Source: Hymenobacter canadensis | GTDB lineage: Bacteria; Bacteroidota; Bacteroidia; Cytophagales; Hymenobacteraceae | Assembly: GCF_027359925.1 (NCBI RefSeq) | Contig: NZ_CP114767.1 | Location: 248,001 to 312,000 of the forward strand | Direction of reading: 5' to 3' | DNA: 64,000 bases | Shown here: in pieces, positions 50,558-60,067 of the stretch | How positions within the stretch are numbered: position 1 is the first letter of the stretch | Layout of the letters: every line of letters starts with the position of its first letter | Notes under the pieces: generated by a model | Databases searched by the model: none | What the model was told of the DNA's origin: nothing | What the model saw: the letters and a program-made list of their open reading frames with translations, nothing else | Made by a program: the position numbers and the translations under genes

Positions 50558-51670
50558 ATGGCTGCTTCCACTTCCTACACAGCTCCGGCTACCCACGCCA
50601 ACCAGCCGGAACCGGTCCGCGTGACTGACTTCGGCCGCACGGCAGAAGGCGCCACGGCCCAACTCTACACGCTCCGCAACGCGCACGGCCTGCAGGTGAG
50701 CATCACCAATTACGGCGGCACCATCACGCAACTGCTCGTACCCGACAGGGCCGGGCAGCTGAGCGACGTGGTGCTGGGATTCGACAGTCTGGCCGACTAC
50801 CAAAGCCCGGCGTACCGCAAGGCCGGCCCTTACTTTGGCGCGCTGATCGGGCGCTACGCCAACCGCATTGCCGGCGGCCGGTTTCAGCTCAACGGCCAGC
50901 AGTATACGCTGGCGACCAACAACAACGGCAACGCCCTGCACGGCGGCCTCCGCGGCTTCGACAAGGTGCTGTGGCAGGCCGAGCCCGGTAGCAGCCCCGC
51001 CGGCCCAACGCTGCGCCTGAGCTACCTGAGCCCGGACGGCGAGGAAGGCTACCCCGGCAACCTGCACGTGACGGTGACCTATACCCTCACCCACGACAAC
51101 GCCCTGCAGCTCGACTACACCGCCACCACCGACCAGGCCACGCCCGTCAACCTCACCAACCACACCTACTTCAACCTGGCGCTGGGGCGTAATGCGGACG
51201 TGCTGAACCACGAAGTACAGTTAGCGGCTGACCGCTACACCGTGGTGAATGACAGCCAGATTCCGACCGGCGAGCAGCGCCCGGTGGCGGGTACGCCCTT
51301 CGACTTCACCGCGCCCCAGGCCATCGGCAGCCGGATTGCGCAGGTGCCCGGCGGCTACGACCACAACTGGGAATTGCGCCAGCCCACCGACCTGCAGCCG
51401 GCAGCCTCCGTATACGAGCCCACCACCGGCCGCACCCTGGACGTGGCCACCAGCCAGCCCGGCGTGCAGTTCTACACCGCTAATTTTCTGGATGGCTCCC
51501 TGACCGGCAAGGCCGGCATCACCTACGGCAAGCACGCCGGCCTGTGCCTGGAAACCCAGCATTTCCCCGATTCGCCCAACCAGCCCAGGTTCCCGAGCAC
51601 CATCCTGGAGCCGGGCCAGACGTTTTCGGCCACCACCGTCTACCGCTTCGGGGTGCGCGCCGCAGAATAG
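50558..51670 (+). CDS. galM: Aldose 1-epimerase (galactose mutarotase)
   Basis: It interconverts the anomers of galactose so that GalK can use the alpha form. The 370-residue product has the GalM fold: ITNYGGTITQLLVPD, YFGALIGRYANRIAGG, ALHGGLRGFDKVLW, NLTNHTYFNLA and FYTANFLDG with the catalytic His and Glu motifs (CLETQHFPDSPN). There is no signal peptide, so it acts in the cytoplasm. ATG 50558 is used; the sequence before it derives from a repeat. It is convergent with the LacI gene, with 6 nt between the stops. Confidence 0.94.
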   Translation: MAASTSYTAPATHANQPEPVRVTDFGRTAEGATAQLYTLRNAHGLQVSITNYGGTITQLLVPDRAGQLSDVVLGFDSLADYQSPAYRKAGPYFGALIGRYANRIAGGRFQLNGQQYTLATNNNGNALHGGLRGFDKVLWQAEPGSSPAGPTLRLSYLSPDGEEGYPGNLHVTVTYTLTHDNALQLDYTATTDQATPVNLTNHTYFNLALGRNADVLNHEVQLAADRYTVVNDSQIPTGEQRPVAGTPFDFTAPQAIGSRIAQVPGGYDHNWELRQPTDLQPAASVYEPTTGRTLDVATSQPGVQFYTANFLDGSLTGKAGITYGKHAGLCLETQHFPDSPNQPRFPSTILEPGQTFSATTVYRFGVRAAE

Positions 51671-51676
51671 GAGGCG

Positions 51677-52711
51677 CTACGCCGGGCGCCGCACCGACGA
51701 CTCGCGGGGCAGCAGCTGGGGCGGCAGCACCACGCGACGGGCCTGAAACGCGGCGGCGCCCACCTCCAGAATCTCCAGAAACAGCCGCACCGCTTCCTGG
51801 CCCATCTGCTCGCAGCGCTGATCCACGGAGGTCAGGCGGGGCTCGGTGAAGGAGGTGAAGATTTCGTTGCTGAAGCCGGCCAGCAGCACATCCTCGGGCA
51901 CCCGCAGGCCGTGCGCCTTGAGCGTTTGCAGCGCCCCAACCAACGAAAAGTCGCTGGCCGAAAACAGGCCGTCGGGGCGCTGTTCGGGCGGCAGGTCCAG
52001 TAGCTGGGTCATGCCGGCGGTGCCGTCGGCCAGCTTCATATCGGAGGTGATGATGAGGGTTTCGTCTTCGGGCAGGCCGTAGGTGCGTAGCGCGGCCAGG
52101 TAGCCCAGGCGGCGGTTGCGGTAGATGTTCAGGTGCTGCGGGCCGGCAAAGTGGGCAATGCGACGGCAGCCCTGCTCGATGAGGTGCGTGGTGGCCTGAT
52201 AGGCGCCCTGGTAGTCGTCGAGCACTACGGCACTCACGTTGGGGGTTTCCAGCATCCGGTCGAAAAACACCAGCGGCAGGCCGCGCTTGCGCACTTTCTC
52301 GAAATGGCGCGTATCGTGGGTGGTGCGCGACAACGATACCAGGATACCTTCCACCTGCGCGTTGATCAGCGTGTCGATGTTGCTCTTTTCCTGCTCCACA
52401 TCCTCGTTCGACTGGCAGATCATCACCCGGAAGCCGGCCTTGCTGGCCACCGTTTCGATGCCGTGCACCACCGACGCGAAAAACGTGCCTTCGATGTGGG
52501 GCACCAGCACGCCCAGCAGCTTGCTGCGCCCGGTGCGCAGGCTGGCGGCCAGGTGGTTGGGGTGGTAGTTGAGCTGCTCCGCCAGCTCCTGCACCCGCTG
52601 CCGGGTGGCCGCGCTGATGGTGGTGTGGTTGTTGAGCGCCCGCGAAACGGTGGAGGGCGACAAGTTCAGCGCCTTGGCCAGATCGGCAATAGAAGCGCGA
52701 TGGTTCTGCAC
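51677..52711 (-). CDS. LacI-family transcriptional regulator
   Basis: The product has 344 residues. The N-terminal helix-turn-helix is SIADLAKALNLSPSTVSRALNNH and a hinge helix region is HPNHLAASLRTG (about 50-61). The sugar-binding core follows (LLGVLVPHIEGTFFASVVHGIE, AVVLDDYQGAYQAT). It is the last gene of the galK-galT-symporter set on the minus strand. Two palindromes of LacI-operator type lie upstream of galK and of the glycosidase operon and are its likely sites. The effector is probably galactose or a galacto-oligosaccharide (inferred from context). Confidence 0.92.
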   Translation of the reverse strand: MQNHRASIADLAKALNLSPSTVSRALNNHTTISAATRQRVQELAEQLNYHPNHLAASLRTGRSKLLGVLVPHIEGTFFASVVHGIETVASKAGFRVMICQSNEDVEQEKSNIDTLINAQVEGILVSLSRTTHDTRHFEKVRKRGLPLVFFDRMLETPNVSAVVLDDYQGAYQATTHLIEQGCRRIAHFAGPQHLNIYRNRRLGYLAALRTYGLPEDETLIITSDMKLADGTAGMTQLLDLPPEQRPDGLFSASDFSLVGALQTLKAHGLRVPEDVLLAGFSNEIFTSFTEPRLTSVDQRCEQMGQEAVRLFLEILEVGAAAFQARRVVLPPQLLPRESSVRRPA

Positions 52712-52796
52712 GGGGAGCGGGAAAAGAGAAGGTATTGGAAAACCCGGATGGCTAGCGGGGATGCTGCAAATATAGCGCCCCCAGACAGCCAGCCCG

Positions 52797-54509
52797 CTAC
52801 CAGAACTTCACGTACAGGGCCGAAATCAGCAGCAGAATTACGGTGATGAGGGCCAGCTGCCGGGGCGGCACCCGGAACATGCCTTTTTCCAGGTGCAGGG
52901 CCTTGGGGTTCACGGTCGGGCCGGCCAGGCTGAGCACACCCATCAGGGCCACGGTCAGGAAAAACGACCAGCCCATGCTCACCAGAAACGGCACCTCAAA
53001 TACGCCTTTGGCATTGCGGAAGGCGGTGTAGAAGATGGTTTCGGGGCCCAGCAGGCGCGGGGCCAGGTCGTTGAAGAACAGCGAGAAGCCGAAGCCGCCC
53101 AGCATGCCCGCCACGGCCGCCGTGGCGGTGGTGCGCTTCCAGAACATGCCCAGCAGAAACACGGCCACGATGCCGGGCGAGATGTAGCCGGTATATTTCT
53201 GCACGAACGTGAAGCCGCCGTTGCCGCCCACGCCCAGCAAATCTTCCCAGGTGAAGCCGATGGCCAGCAGCATGGCCAGCAGCACCGTCATGCGGCCCAC
53301 CCACACCAGCTTTGCCTCCGTAGCCTGCGGGTTGAGGTAGCGCCGATAGATATCGAGGGTGAAGATGGTGGAAATGGAATTGGCCTTGCCGGCCAGCGAG
53401 GCCACAATGGCTGCCGTGAGGGCCGCCAGGCTCAGGCCTTTCAGGCCATTGGGCAGGAAGGTGAGGATGGCCGAGTAGGCGTTGTCGGGGTTCACGCCGG
53501 CCCCACCGGCGCTCATTTCGGCCTGCAGACTGCCGTTCTGGTGCAGCACGTAGGCCGCAATGCCGGGCAGCACTACCACCAGCGGCATAATCAGCTTCAG
53601 CAACGCCGCGAACAGAATGCCGGTGCGGGCCGTGTTGAGGTTGGCGCCCAACGCCCGCTGCGTGATGTACTGGTTGCAGCCCCAGTAGTTGAGGTTGGCC
53701 ACCCACTGGCCGCCGGCGTACATCACCAGGCCCGGCAGCGCCAGGTACTTGCTCACGTATTCCTGCGACGAGTTGGGCGTAGGCTTGGCGAAAATCATGT
53801 GGAAATGGTCGTCGGCGGCGTGCAGCAGCGTCTGGAAGCCGGCAATGGCGCTGTGGCCCAGACCAAATTTCTCGCTCACCAGCGTGAGGGCCAGGTAGCT
53901 GGTGGCCAGGCCGCCGAGCAGCAGCACCGCCACCTGAATCACGTCGGTGTAGCCTACTACCTTCATGCCGCCCAGCGTGATGATGAGCGCAAACACGGCC
54001 AGCCCCACCAGAATCAGGTGGAAGCTGCCGCCGCCGGCGCTGCCCACCAGGTTGTTGATGGCCAGGGCGCCCAGGTAGAGAATCACGGTCAGATTCACGG
54101 CCACGTACAGAAACAGCCAGAAGATGCTCATAATCAGGCTGAGCGTGGCGTTGTAGCGCTGCTCCAGAAACTGCGGCATCGTATAAATCTTCTGCCGCAG
54201 GTAAATCGGCATGAAGAACACGGCCACGAACAGCAGCACAATGGCCGCCACCCACTCGTAGGCCGCCACCGCCAGCCCCTGCGTGAAGCCCGCCCCGGAA
54301 GTGCCGATAAACTGCTCGGCCGAGATGTTGGAGGCAATCATGCTGGCCCCGATGGCCCACCACGTCAGCGAGCCTTCGGCCAGAAAGTAGTCCTTGGAAT
54401 CAAGCTCCTTGTTTTGCTTGCGCTTATAGATATAATACCCGTAGCCCGACACCCCCAGCAGGTAGAACAGGAACACTAGGAGGTCGAAAGTTGTCAGGCC
54501 GTTGCGCAT
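52797..54509 (-). CDS. Sodium/sugar symporter (SSS family, SGLT-like)
   Basis: A 570-residue inner-membrane protein with about 14 helices. It shows the SSS motifs GxxAGFTQGLAVAAYEW-like GTSGAGFTQGL, the Na+-site region AALTAAIVASLAGKANSISTIFTLDIYRRY, and GGFTFVQKYTGYISPGIVAVFLLGMFWKR, all close to bacterial SGLT galactose/glucose transporters. Its place between galT and lacI makes galactose the probable substrate. The start is ATG at 54509. Confidence 0.92.
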   Translation of the reverse strand: MRNGLTTFDLLVFLFYLLGVSGYGYYIYKRKQNKELDSKDYFLAEGSLTWWAIGASMIASNISAEQFIGTSGAGFTQGLAVAAYEWVAAIVLLFVAVFFMPIYLRQKIYTMPQFLEQRYNATLSLIMSIFWLFLYVAVNLTVILYLGALAINNLVGSAGGGSFHLILVGLAVFALIITLGGMKVVGYTDVIQVAVLLLGGLATSYLALTLVSEKFGLGHSAIAGFQTLLHAADDHFHMIFAKPTPNSSQEYVSKYLALPGLVMYAGGQWVANLNYWGCNQYITQRALGANLNTARTGILFAALLKLIMPLVVVLPGIAAYVLHQNGSLQAEMSAGGAGVNPDNAYSAILTFLPNGLKGLSLAALTAAIVASLAGKANSISTIFTLDIYRRYLNPQATEAKLVWVGRMTVLLAMLLAIGFTWEDLLGVGGNGGFTFVQKYTGYISPGIVAVFLLGMFWKRTTATAAVAGMLGGFGFSLFFNDLAPRLLGPETIFYTAFRNAKGVFEVPFLVSMGWSFFLTVALMGVLSLAGPTVNPKALHLEKGMFRVPPRQLALITVILLLISALYVKFW

Positions 54510-54596
54510 CAGAGAGGAAGGGTGGGAAACAGGGGAGGGGAGAAGGGAAGCAGAGCCGGCGCACCGTTTGCGCTATGCTGCGAGACGGTACTGGTG

Positions 54597-55670
54597 CTAA
54601 GTAACAGAATTAGCGGCAGCTGCCTTGTAGTGCACTTCCGGCTGGGCCCGCAGCCGCTCGGCGGCCCATTCCGGCGTGATGTCGCGCTGGGCGTTGGCCA
54701 GCAGCTCGTAGCCTACCATAAACTTGCGCACCGTGGCCGAGCGCAGCAGCGGCGGGAAGAAGTGCATGTGCAGGTGCCACTCCGGGTACGCCGGGCCGTC
54801 GGTGGGGCGCTGGTGCAGCCCCGCCGAGTATGGAAACGAGGTCTGGAACAGGTTGTCGTAGCGGATGGTGAGGCGCTGGAGGGCGTCGGCGAAGGCGTCT
54901 TTCTCATCTTCGGTGAGCTGGGTGAGGTCTTGCACGGCGCGGCGCGGCAGCAACAGCGTCTCGAAGGGCCAGCTGGCCCAGAAGGGCACCAGCGCCACCC
55001 AGTGCGCGTTTTCCAGCACCACGCGGCTTTGCTCAGCCAGCTCCAGGGCCAGGTAGTCGGTGAGCAGCGTGCGGCCGTGCTCCTGGAAGTAGGCCAGCTG
55101 CTGGCGGCTCTCCTTAGCCGGCTCGCCGGGCACGGTGCGCTGCGCCCAGATCTGGCCGTGCGGGTGCGGGTTCGAGCAGCCCATCACGGCGCCCTTATTC
55201 TCGAAAATCTGCACGTAGCCGATATCGGGGCGGGCGGCCAGCTCCCGGAACTGCTCGGTCCAGATGTCTACCACGCGGCGCAGGTCGGCTACCGGCATTT
55301 CGGGCAGCGTCAGGTCGTGGCGAGGTGAGAAGCAGATGACGCGGCCCAGCCCACTCTCGGCCTCGGCCCGCAGCAGCCCGCCCAGGTTAACGCTGCCGGC
55401 CGGCGCGTCCTCGCGCAGGGCCGCAAAGTCGTTGTCGAACACAAAGGTGCCGCGGTAGTCGGGGTTCTGGTCGCCGTTCACGCGGCCGTTGCCGGGGCAG
55501 AGGTAGCACGTCGGGTCGTGGGCGGGGCGACTGGCGGTATCGGGGGCTTCTTGCTGGCCCTGCCAGGGCCGCAGCGCCCGGTGCGGCGACACCAGCAACC
55601 ACTCCCCATTCAGCGGATTATAGCGCCGGTGCGGCTGCTGGGCCAGATCGAAAGTAGCGGGGGCGGGCAT
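54597..55670 (-). CDS. galT: UDP-glucose-hexose-1-phosphate uridylyltransferase
   Basis: It exchanges galactose-1-phosphate with the glucose-1-phosphate of UDP-glucose in the Leloir pathway. The 357-residue product has the catalytic HPHGQIW motif (CSNPHPHGQ), the N-terminal [24 protein letters not shown] zinc-site region and the C-terminal [13 protein letters not shown]. The start ATG at 55670 matches the conserved N-terminus. It lies between galK and the symporter on the same strand. Confidence 0.95.
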   Translation of the reverse strand: MPAPATFDLAQQPHRRYNPLNGEWLLVSPHRALRPWQGQQEAPDTASRPAHDPTCYLCPGNGRVNGDQNPDYRGTFVFDNDFAALREDAPAGSVNLGGLLRAEAESGLGRVICFSPRHDLTLPEMPVADLRRVVDIWTEQFRELAARPDIGYVQIFENKGAVMGCSNPHPHGQIWAQRTVPGEPAKESRQQLAYFQEHGRTLLTDYLALELAEQSRVVLENAHWVALVPFWASWPFETLLLPRRAVQDLTQLTEDEKDAFADALQRLTIRYDNLFQTSFPYSAGLHQRPTDGPAYPEWHLHMHFFPPLLRSATVRKFMVGYELLANAQRDITPEWAAERLRAQPEVHYKAAAANSVT

Positions 55671-55714
55671 GGTAGCGGGGTAGAGCGGGTGTCGGAGAGG
55701 TTTGAGAAACTTTT

Positions 55715-55817
55715 AGAACGTCATGCTGAGCTTGCCGAAGCATCTCGCGTGCTGACGCCGGATTACTATCACAACATCAGCACGCGAGATGCTTCGGCAA
55801 GCTCAGCATGACGTTCT
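55715..55817. repeat. Family A inverted repeat, 41-bp perfect arms
   Basis: Arms 55715-55755 and 55777-55817 are exact reverse complements over 41 bp with a 21-nt loop; the inner stem words are ATGCT/AGCAT. It lies between galK and galT, inside the probable operon, where a hairpin could stabilise the 5' message or reduce downstream transcription. Confidence 0.9.
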
Positions 55818-55844
55818 TCTTAAGATGATGTTCTTCTGTCCTCA

Positions 55845-56999
55845 TTACAGCACTGAAACCCCGCCGACGATGGTGGTCTGGTAGGTTTCGAGCGGGCGGC
55901 CCAGCTGCTGCTGAAACGCGGCGGCGGTGGCGGCAATGAAGCCCGGCACGGCCGCAGCCGGCAGCAGGTTGATAGTGCAGCCCCCGAAGCCGCCGCCCAT
56001 CATGCGGGCCCCCAGCACCGCGGGCTGGCCCTGGGCCAGTTCCACCAGCAAGTCCAGCTCGGGGCAGCTCACCTGATAATCGTCGCGCAGGCCAGCGTGC
56101 GAGCCATACATCTGCTGCCCGAAAGCGGCCATGTTGCCGGTGGCCAAGTGCTGGCAAGCCGTTTCCACGCGCTGGTTTTCCTCCACCACGTAGCGGCAGC
56201 GGCGGTACACCACGGCGCCCAGTTCGGCCTGGTGTCGGGCCAGTTGTTCCAGTGTAGCATCGCGCAGGCTGTGCACCTGCGGGTAGTAGCGGCTGAGCAC
56301 GGCCACGCCCTGCTCGCACTCCTGGCGGCGCGTGTTGTACTCGGAGCTGGCCAGGCTGTGCTTCACGCCGGAGTTGCAGAGCACAAGATGGTAAGCGGCC
56401 GAATCGAAGGGAAAATACTGGTGTTCCAGCGAGCGGCAATCCAGGCGCACCACTTGGCCCGCCTGCCCGCACAGGCTGGCAAACTGGTCCATAATGCCAC
56501 ACTGCACCCCGGCAAACTCGTGCTCGGCCTTCTGGGCAATATGCGCCAGCTCCAGCCGGCTCAAACCCAGGTGCAGCAGCTCGTTGAGCGCGAAGGCCAG
56601 GCCGCATTCCACGGCGGCCGACGACGACAGGCCCGCGCCCATCGGCACGTTGCCCCCAAACACGCAGTCGAACCCGGGCACCACCACGCCGCGCTGCTGC
56701 AGCTGCGCCACCACTCCCTGTAGGTAGTTGGCCCAGAGCGTAGCGCCGGGCTGTAGCGGCGCCGCGCACAACGGTTGTTCATGGGCTTCGGCTTTATCCA
56801 GCGAGAAGAGCCGGGCCGAATCCAGCCCGTTGAGTGCCACCGCAAACACGATTTCCTTGTCGATGGCTGCCGGCAGCACGAAGCCTTCGTTATAATCGGT
56901 GTGCTCGCCGATGAGGTTCACCCGCCCCGGGGCCCTGACCAGCAATGGGTTAGCGCCGTAGCGGTGCTGAAAAGATGCAAGAACGCGCTGTGCCAACAT
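55845..56999 (-). CDS. galK: Galactokinase
   Basis: It phosphorylates galactose with ATP. The 384-residue product has the GHMP signature APGRVNLIGEHTDYNEGFVLP, the phosphate loop PMGAGLSSSAAVE, and the C-terminal motif GARMMGGGFGGCTINLL. The ATG at 56999 fits the usual galactokinase start. It is the first gene of the leftward galactose operon; a LacI-type palindrome lies 50 nt upstream. Confidence 0.96.
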   Translation of the reverse strand: MLAQRVLASFQHRYGANPLLVRAPGRVNLIGEHTDYNEGFVLPAAIDKEIVFAVALNGLDSARLFSLDKAEAHEQPLCAAPLQPGATLWANYLQGVVAQLQQRGVVVPGFDCVFGGNVPMGAGLSSSAAVECGLAFALNELLHLGLSRLELAHIAQKAEHEFAGVQCGIMDQFASLCGQAGQVVRLDCRSLEHQYFPFDSAAYHLVLCNSGVKHSLASSEYNTRRQECEQGVAVLSRYYPQVHSLRDATLEQLARHQAELGAVVYRRCRYVVEENQRVETACQHLATGNMAAFGQQMYGSHAGLRDDYQVSCPELDLLVELAQGQPAVLGARMMGGGFGGCTINLLPAAAVPGFIAATAAAFQQQLGRPLETYQTTIVGGVSVL

Positions 57000-57048
57000 A
57001 GCATGGGCCAGTAAAGAAGCTGTGATTCGGTAGATGGCTGCAAATCTA

Positions 57049-57062
57049 TGCAATCGATTGCA
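57049..57062. promoter_or_regulatory. LacI-type operator, galK side
   Basis: TGCAATCGATTGCA is a perfect 14-bp palindrome with central CG, the usual form of LacI-family operators. It lies 50 nt upstream of the galK ATG. The same core recurs at 57332, in front of the glycosidase operon. Confidence 0.75.
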
Positions 57063-57331
57063 AAAGCAAATTCAAATCCCTGAAAATTTAGCTTCCAGTG
57101 CTGAGATCTTGTAGCAGGCGTTGCCGGTAACCTGGTGGCATAGCCTGTCTGTTGCAGCATCTTTCGCGCAATAGCCAGTGGGTAAGCTGGCTGGTGACCT
57201 GACTGCGGCCGATGCGGGCAGGCAGGCTAATCTGGTAGTAAGTATTTATCCGGCAACCAGCTGTTTGCTAGTGTTTTGAATAATTATTGTATTTGGATCT
57301 GGTTGGATATTGGGATGATAATCTATATTTA

Positions 57332-57345
57332 TGCAATCGTTTGCA
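57332..57345. promoter_or_regulatory. LacI-type operator, glycosidase side
   Basis: TGCAATCGTTTGCA differs from the galK-side operator at one base. It lies 84 nt upstream of the GH-A glycosidase ATG in an AT-rich, promoter-like stretch. Two near-identical sites in one divergent region suggest shared control by the LacI regulator of the locus. Confidence 0.75.
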
Positions 57346-57428
57346 ATTTGGCTAGATTGCTGACTGTAAACGCCCTCCCGATTACCCGCTCCCTCACCTG
57401 ACGCCTCCCACCCCGATCCGGCTACCAT

Positions 57429-60029
57429 ATGCCTCGTATTGTTCTCCGTTTTCTTTGTGCAGCAACTCTTCTTGTAAGTGCCTGGGCCGCCGCTGCCCAA
57501 ACCCCTGCTGCCGCCCCGCTGCCCACCGGCGACGTAGTGGTGGACGGGCGCGGGGTGTTGCGCTGGCAGCAGAATAAGCAGGAAGTAGCGCTGTTCGGGG
57601 TGAACTACACGGCCCCGTTTGCCCACGCCTACCGGGCCCATCAGGCGGTGGGGGCCAACCTCGAAAAGGCCATCGAGCAGGACGTATACCACCTTTCGCG
57701 CCTGGGCGTGGATGCGTTTCGGGTGCACGTCTGGGACGTGGAAATTACCGATACGCTGGGTAACCTGCAGGCCAACGAGCACCTGCGCCTCTTCGATTAT
57801 CTGGTGGCGCAGCTCAAGCAGCGCGGCATCAAGCTGGTGCTCACTCCCATTGCGTACTGGAACAACGGCTACCCGGAGCGCGACTCGGGTACGGGCTTTT
57901 CCAGCATCTATTCCAAGGGGCAGGCTTACCGAAATCCGCGCGCCATCCGGGCTCAGGAAAACTACCTGACCCAGTTCCTCAACCACCGCAACCCCTACAC
58001 CAAACAGCTCTACCGCGACGACCCCGACATCATCGCCTACGAGGTCTGCAACGAGCCCAAATACCAGGAGCCGGCGGCCGAGGTGACGACCTTTGCCAAC
58101 CGCATGGTGGCCGCCATGCGCGCCACCGGCTACCGGAAGCCCATTTTCTACAACGTTTCCGAGAACCCCGACCTGGCCGGCGCCGTGCTGGATGCCAACA
58201 TGGAGGGCCTGACGTTTCAGTGGTACCCGGCCGGGCTGGTGAGCGGCCACACGCTGCGCGGCAACCTGCTGCCCCACGTCGATAAGTACCCGATTCCGTT
58301 CCGAGCCGACGCCCGGTTTCAGCGCCGCGCTAAGCTGGTGTACGAGTTTGAGTCGGCCGATATTATCCAGCCGGTGATGTACCCCTTTATGGCTCGCAGC
58401 TTTCGCGAAGCCGGGTTTCAGTGGGCCACCCAGTTTGCCTACGACCCGCTGGCCATTGCCCACGCCAACACCGAGTACCAGACGCACTACCTCAACCTGG
58501 CCTACACGCCCGGCAAGGCCATCAGCCTGCTCATTGCCGGCAAGGTATTCCGCCAGACGCGGCGGGAGCAGCCGTTTCCGCGCTACCCCGCCGATTCTAC
58601 GTTTGGGCCGTTTCGGGTGAGCTACCGCGAAGGGCTGAGCGAGATGAACACCGACGAGGAGTTTTATTATACGACTTCTACACAAACGATTGCGAAGCGC
58701 CCTTCGCGCCTGCGCCACCTGGCCGGCGTGGGCAGCTCGCCGCTGGTGCAGTACGGCGGTACCGGCGCCTACTTTCTCGACCGGCTGGCTCCCGGCGTGT
58801 GGCGGCTGGAGGTGCTGCCCGATGCGGTAGCCATCCGCGACCCGTTCGAGACGACCTCGCTGCAAAAAACTGTCACCCAGATTCTGTGGAACGACCAGCC
58901 GCTGCGCCTCACGCTGCCGGAGCTGGGCGAGTCCTTCAGCCTGCGCGGCCTCAACGCAGGTAACACCGCGCAGCTTCAGGCCACGGCGGGCCACCTGACC
59001 GTGCGGCCGGGCGTGTACCTGGTAGCGGCGGCCGGCAAAAGCACCGCCGCCTGGACGCCCGATTCGCGGCTGGGCACGTTGCGGCTGGGTGAGTTTGTGG
59101 CACCCGCGCCCACGGCCCTGGGGCCGCAGGTGTGGCACACGCCCGTGCCGCAGGCCACCGCTGGCCAGCCCCTCACCATCCGGGCCACGCTTTCGGGCCT
59201 GGCTCCCGCCGACAGCGTGTTTCTGGTGGCTCAGCACTATTATGGGCGCACTGTGCGGCTTCCCATGCAGCGGCCCGCCTACGCCACCGTGGAAGCCACC
59301 GTGCCGGCTGAGCTGACGTACGCCGGCCAGCTGCGCTACTGGATTGAGCTGAAGCAAAACGGCCGCACGCGCACTTTCCCAGGCGACTTCAGCGGTGCGC
59401 CGCGCGACTGGGACTACTTCGCGCGGGAGCGGTGGGAGGTGGCCCTGGTGGGCGCAAAAGCCCCGCTCGACCTGTTCCAGGCCGCCACCGACCAGGATCG
59501 GGTGGAAGCCCGCGCCCTGGTCCGCAACGCCTGGACCGACTACGTAACCACCGAGGCCACCGGCGCCCTGGCGTTGCGCTTCGTGCAAAGCAACCAAGCC
59601 GCCGCGTCTGCTACGGCCGCCGTGCCTGGTCCGGCGGCCAGCCTGCGCGTGTACTTCGCCGACAAGCTGCTGGGCCGCCCGACTGACGTGGCGGGCTTCC
59701 GGGAAGTGGTGGTGCGCGCCCGCGCCAGCCAGCCCGTGGGCGCGCAGCTGGTGCTGGCCACCAAAGATGCCGCCGCGTTTGTGGCCCCGCTGGCTCTCAG
59801 CACCGAAATGCAGGAAATCCGGGTGCCTCTCAGCGCCTTCCGGGCCGGGCCGCTGCTGCTGAGTCCGCGGCCGTACCCGGGGTTTCTGCCGCTGCAGTTC
59901 CAGTCGGCCACCGCTGCCGCACCCCTGAAACTGGCTGATACGGAAGTGCTGCAGCTGCTGCTCGACGCCGCTCTGGCCGGCGGCAGTGCCCCAGCGCACG
60001 TGGACATCGAGTCGGTGCAGCTGCGGTAG
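57429..60029 (+). CDS. Secreted GH-A clan glycosidase, GH147-like beta-galactosidase candidate
   Basis: The product has 866 residues with a signal peptide (LLVSAWAAAAQ). The N-terminal (beta/alpha)8 domain has acid/base Glu209 in EVCNEP and the likely nucleophile Glu306 in LVYEFESAD, as in clan GH-A. About 400-860 are beta-rich accessory domains. Size, architecture and the neighbouring GH53 agree with GH147 exo-galactosidases known from pectic-galactan loci of Bacteroides, but a GH2- or GH5-related family is not excluded. It is first of the rightward operon; GH53 follows after 38 nt. Confidence 0.75.
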   Translation: MPRIVLRFLCAATLLVSAWAAAAQTPAAAPLPTGDVVVDGRGVLRWQQNKQEVALFGVNYTAPFAHAYRAHQAVGANLEKAIEQDVYHLSRLGVDAFRVHVWDVEITDTLGNLQANEHLRLFDYLVAQLKQRGIKLVLTPIAYWNNGYPERDSGTGFSSIYSKGQAYRNPRAIRAQENYLTQFLNHRNPYTKQLYRDDPDIIAYEVCNEPKYQEPAAEVTTFANRMVAAMRATGYRKPIFYNVSENPDLAGAVLDANMEGLTFQWYPAGLVSGHTLRGNLLPHVDKYPIPFRADARFQRRAKLVYEFESADIIQPVMYPFMARSFREAGFQWATQFAYDPLAIAHANTEYQTHYLNLAYTPGKAISLLIAGKVFRQTRREQPFPRYPADSTFGPFRVSYREGLSEMNTDEEFYYTTSTQTIAKRPSRLRHLAGVGSSPLVQYGGTGAYFLDRLAPGVWRLEVLPDAVAIRDPFETTSLQKTVTQILWNDQPLRLTLPELGESFSLRGLNAGNTAQLQATAGHLTVRPGVYLVAAAGKSTAAWTPDSRLGTLRLGEFVAPAPTALGPQVWHTPVPQATAGQPLTIRATLSGLAPADSVFLVAQHYYGRTVRLPMQRPAYATVEATVPAELTYAGQLRYWIELKQNGRTRTFPGDFSGAPRDWDYFARERWEVALVGAKAPLDLFQAATDQDRVEARALVRNAWTDYVTTEATGALALRFVQSNQAAASATAAVPGPAASLRVYFADKLLGRPTDVAGFREVVVRARASQPVGAQLVLATKDAAAFVAPLALSTEMQEIRVPLSAFRAGPLLLSPRPYPGFLPLQFQSATAAAPLKLADTEVLQLLLDAALAGGSAPAHVDIESVQLR

Positions 60030-60067
60030 CGGCCGTGGTTTTTGTTTGTTTTCCAACAATACGCCTT

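Larger units (their letters stand above)
57000..57428. other. Divergent promoter region of the galactose and galactan operons
   Basis: No gene. It contains two LacI-type operators (57049-57062 and 57332-57345, listed separately) 283 bp apart and an AT-rich tract around 57275-57345. Candidate -7 boxes near 57288 (TGTATTTG) are only near matches to TAnnTTTG. The rightward start at 57429 has a leader of up to about 84 nt after the second operator. Confidence 0.6.

Noticed and set aside
52893..54479. A 528-codon frame antisense to the sodium/sugar symporter
   Set aside because: It is His/Gln/Arg-rich with no hydrophobic segments or motifs; an artefact of codon bias.
54556..54570. A third LacI operator upstream of the symporter gene
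   Set aside because: Only one half (GTTTGC) resembles the operator; the other half does not match.
57246..60059. A 937-codon open frame antisense to the GH-A glycosidase
   Set aside because: It is the mirror of a GC-rich gene with strong third-position bias; its translation is Gly/His/Gln/Arg-rich without domains, while the sense frame has signal peptide and catalytic motifs.
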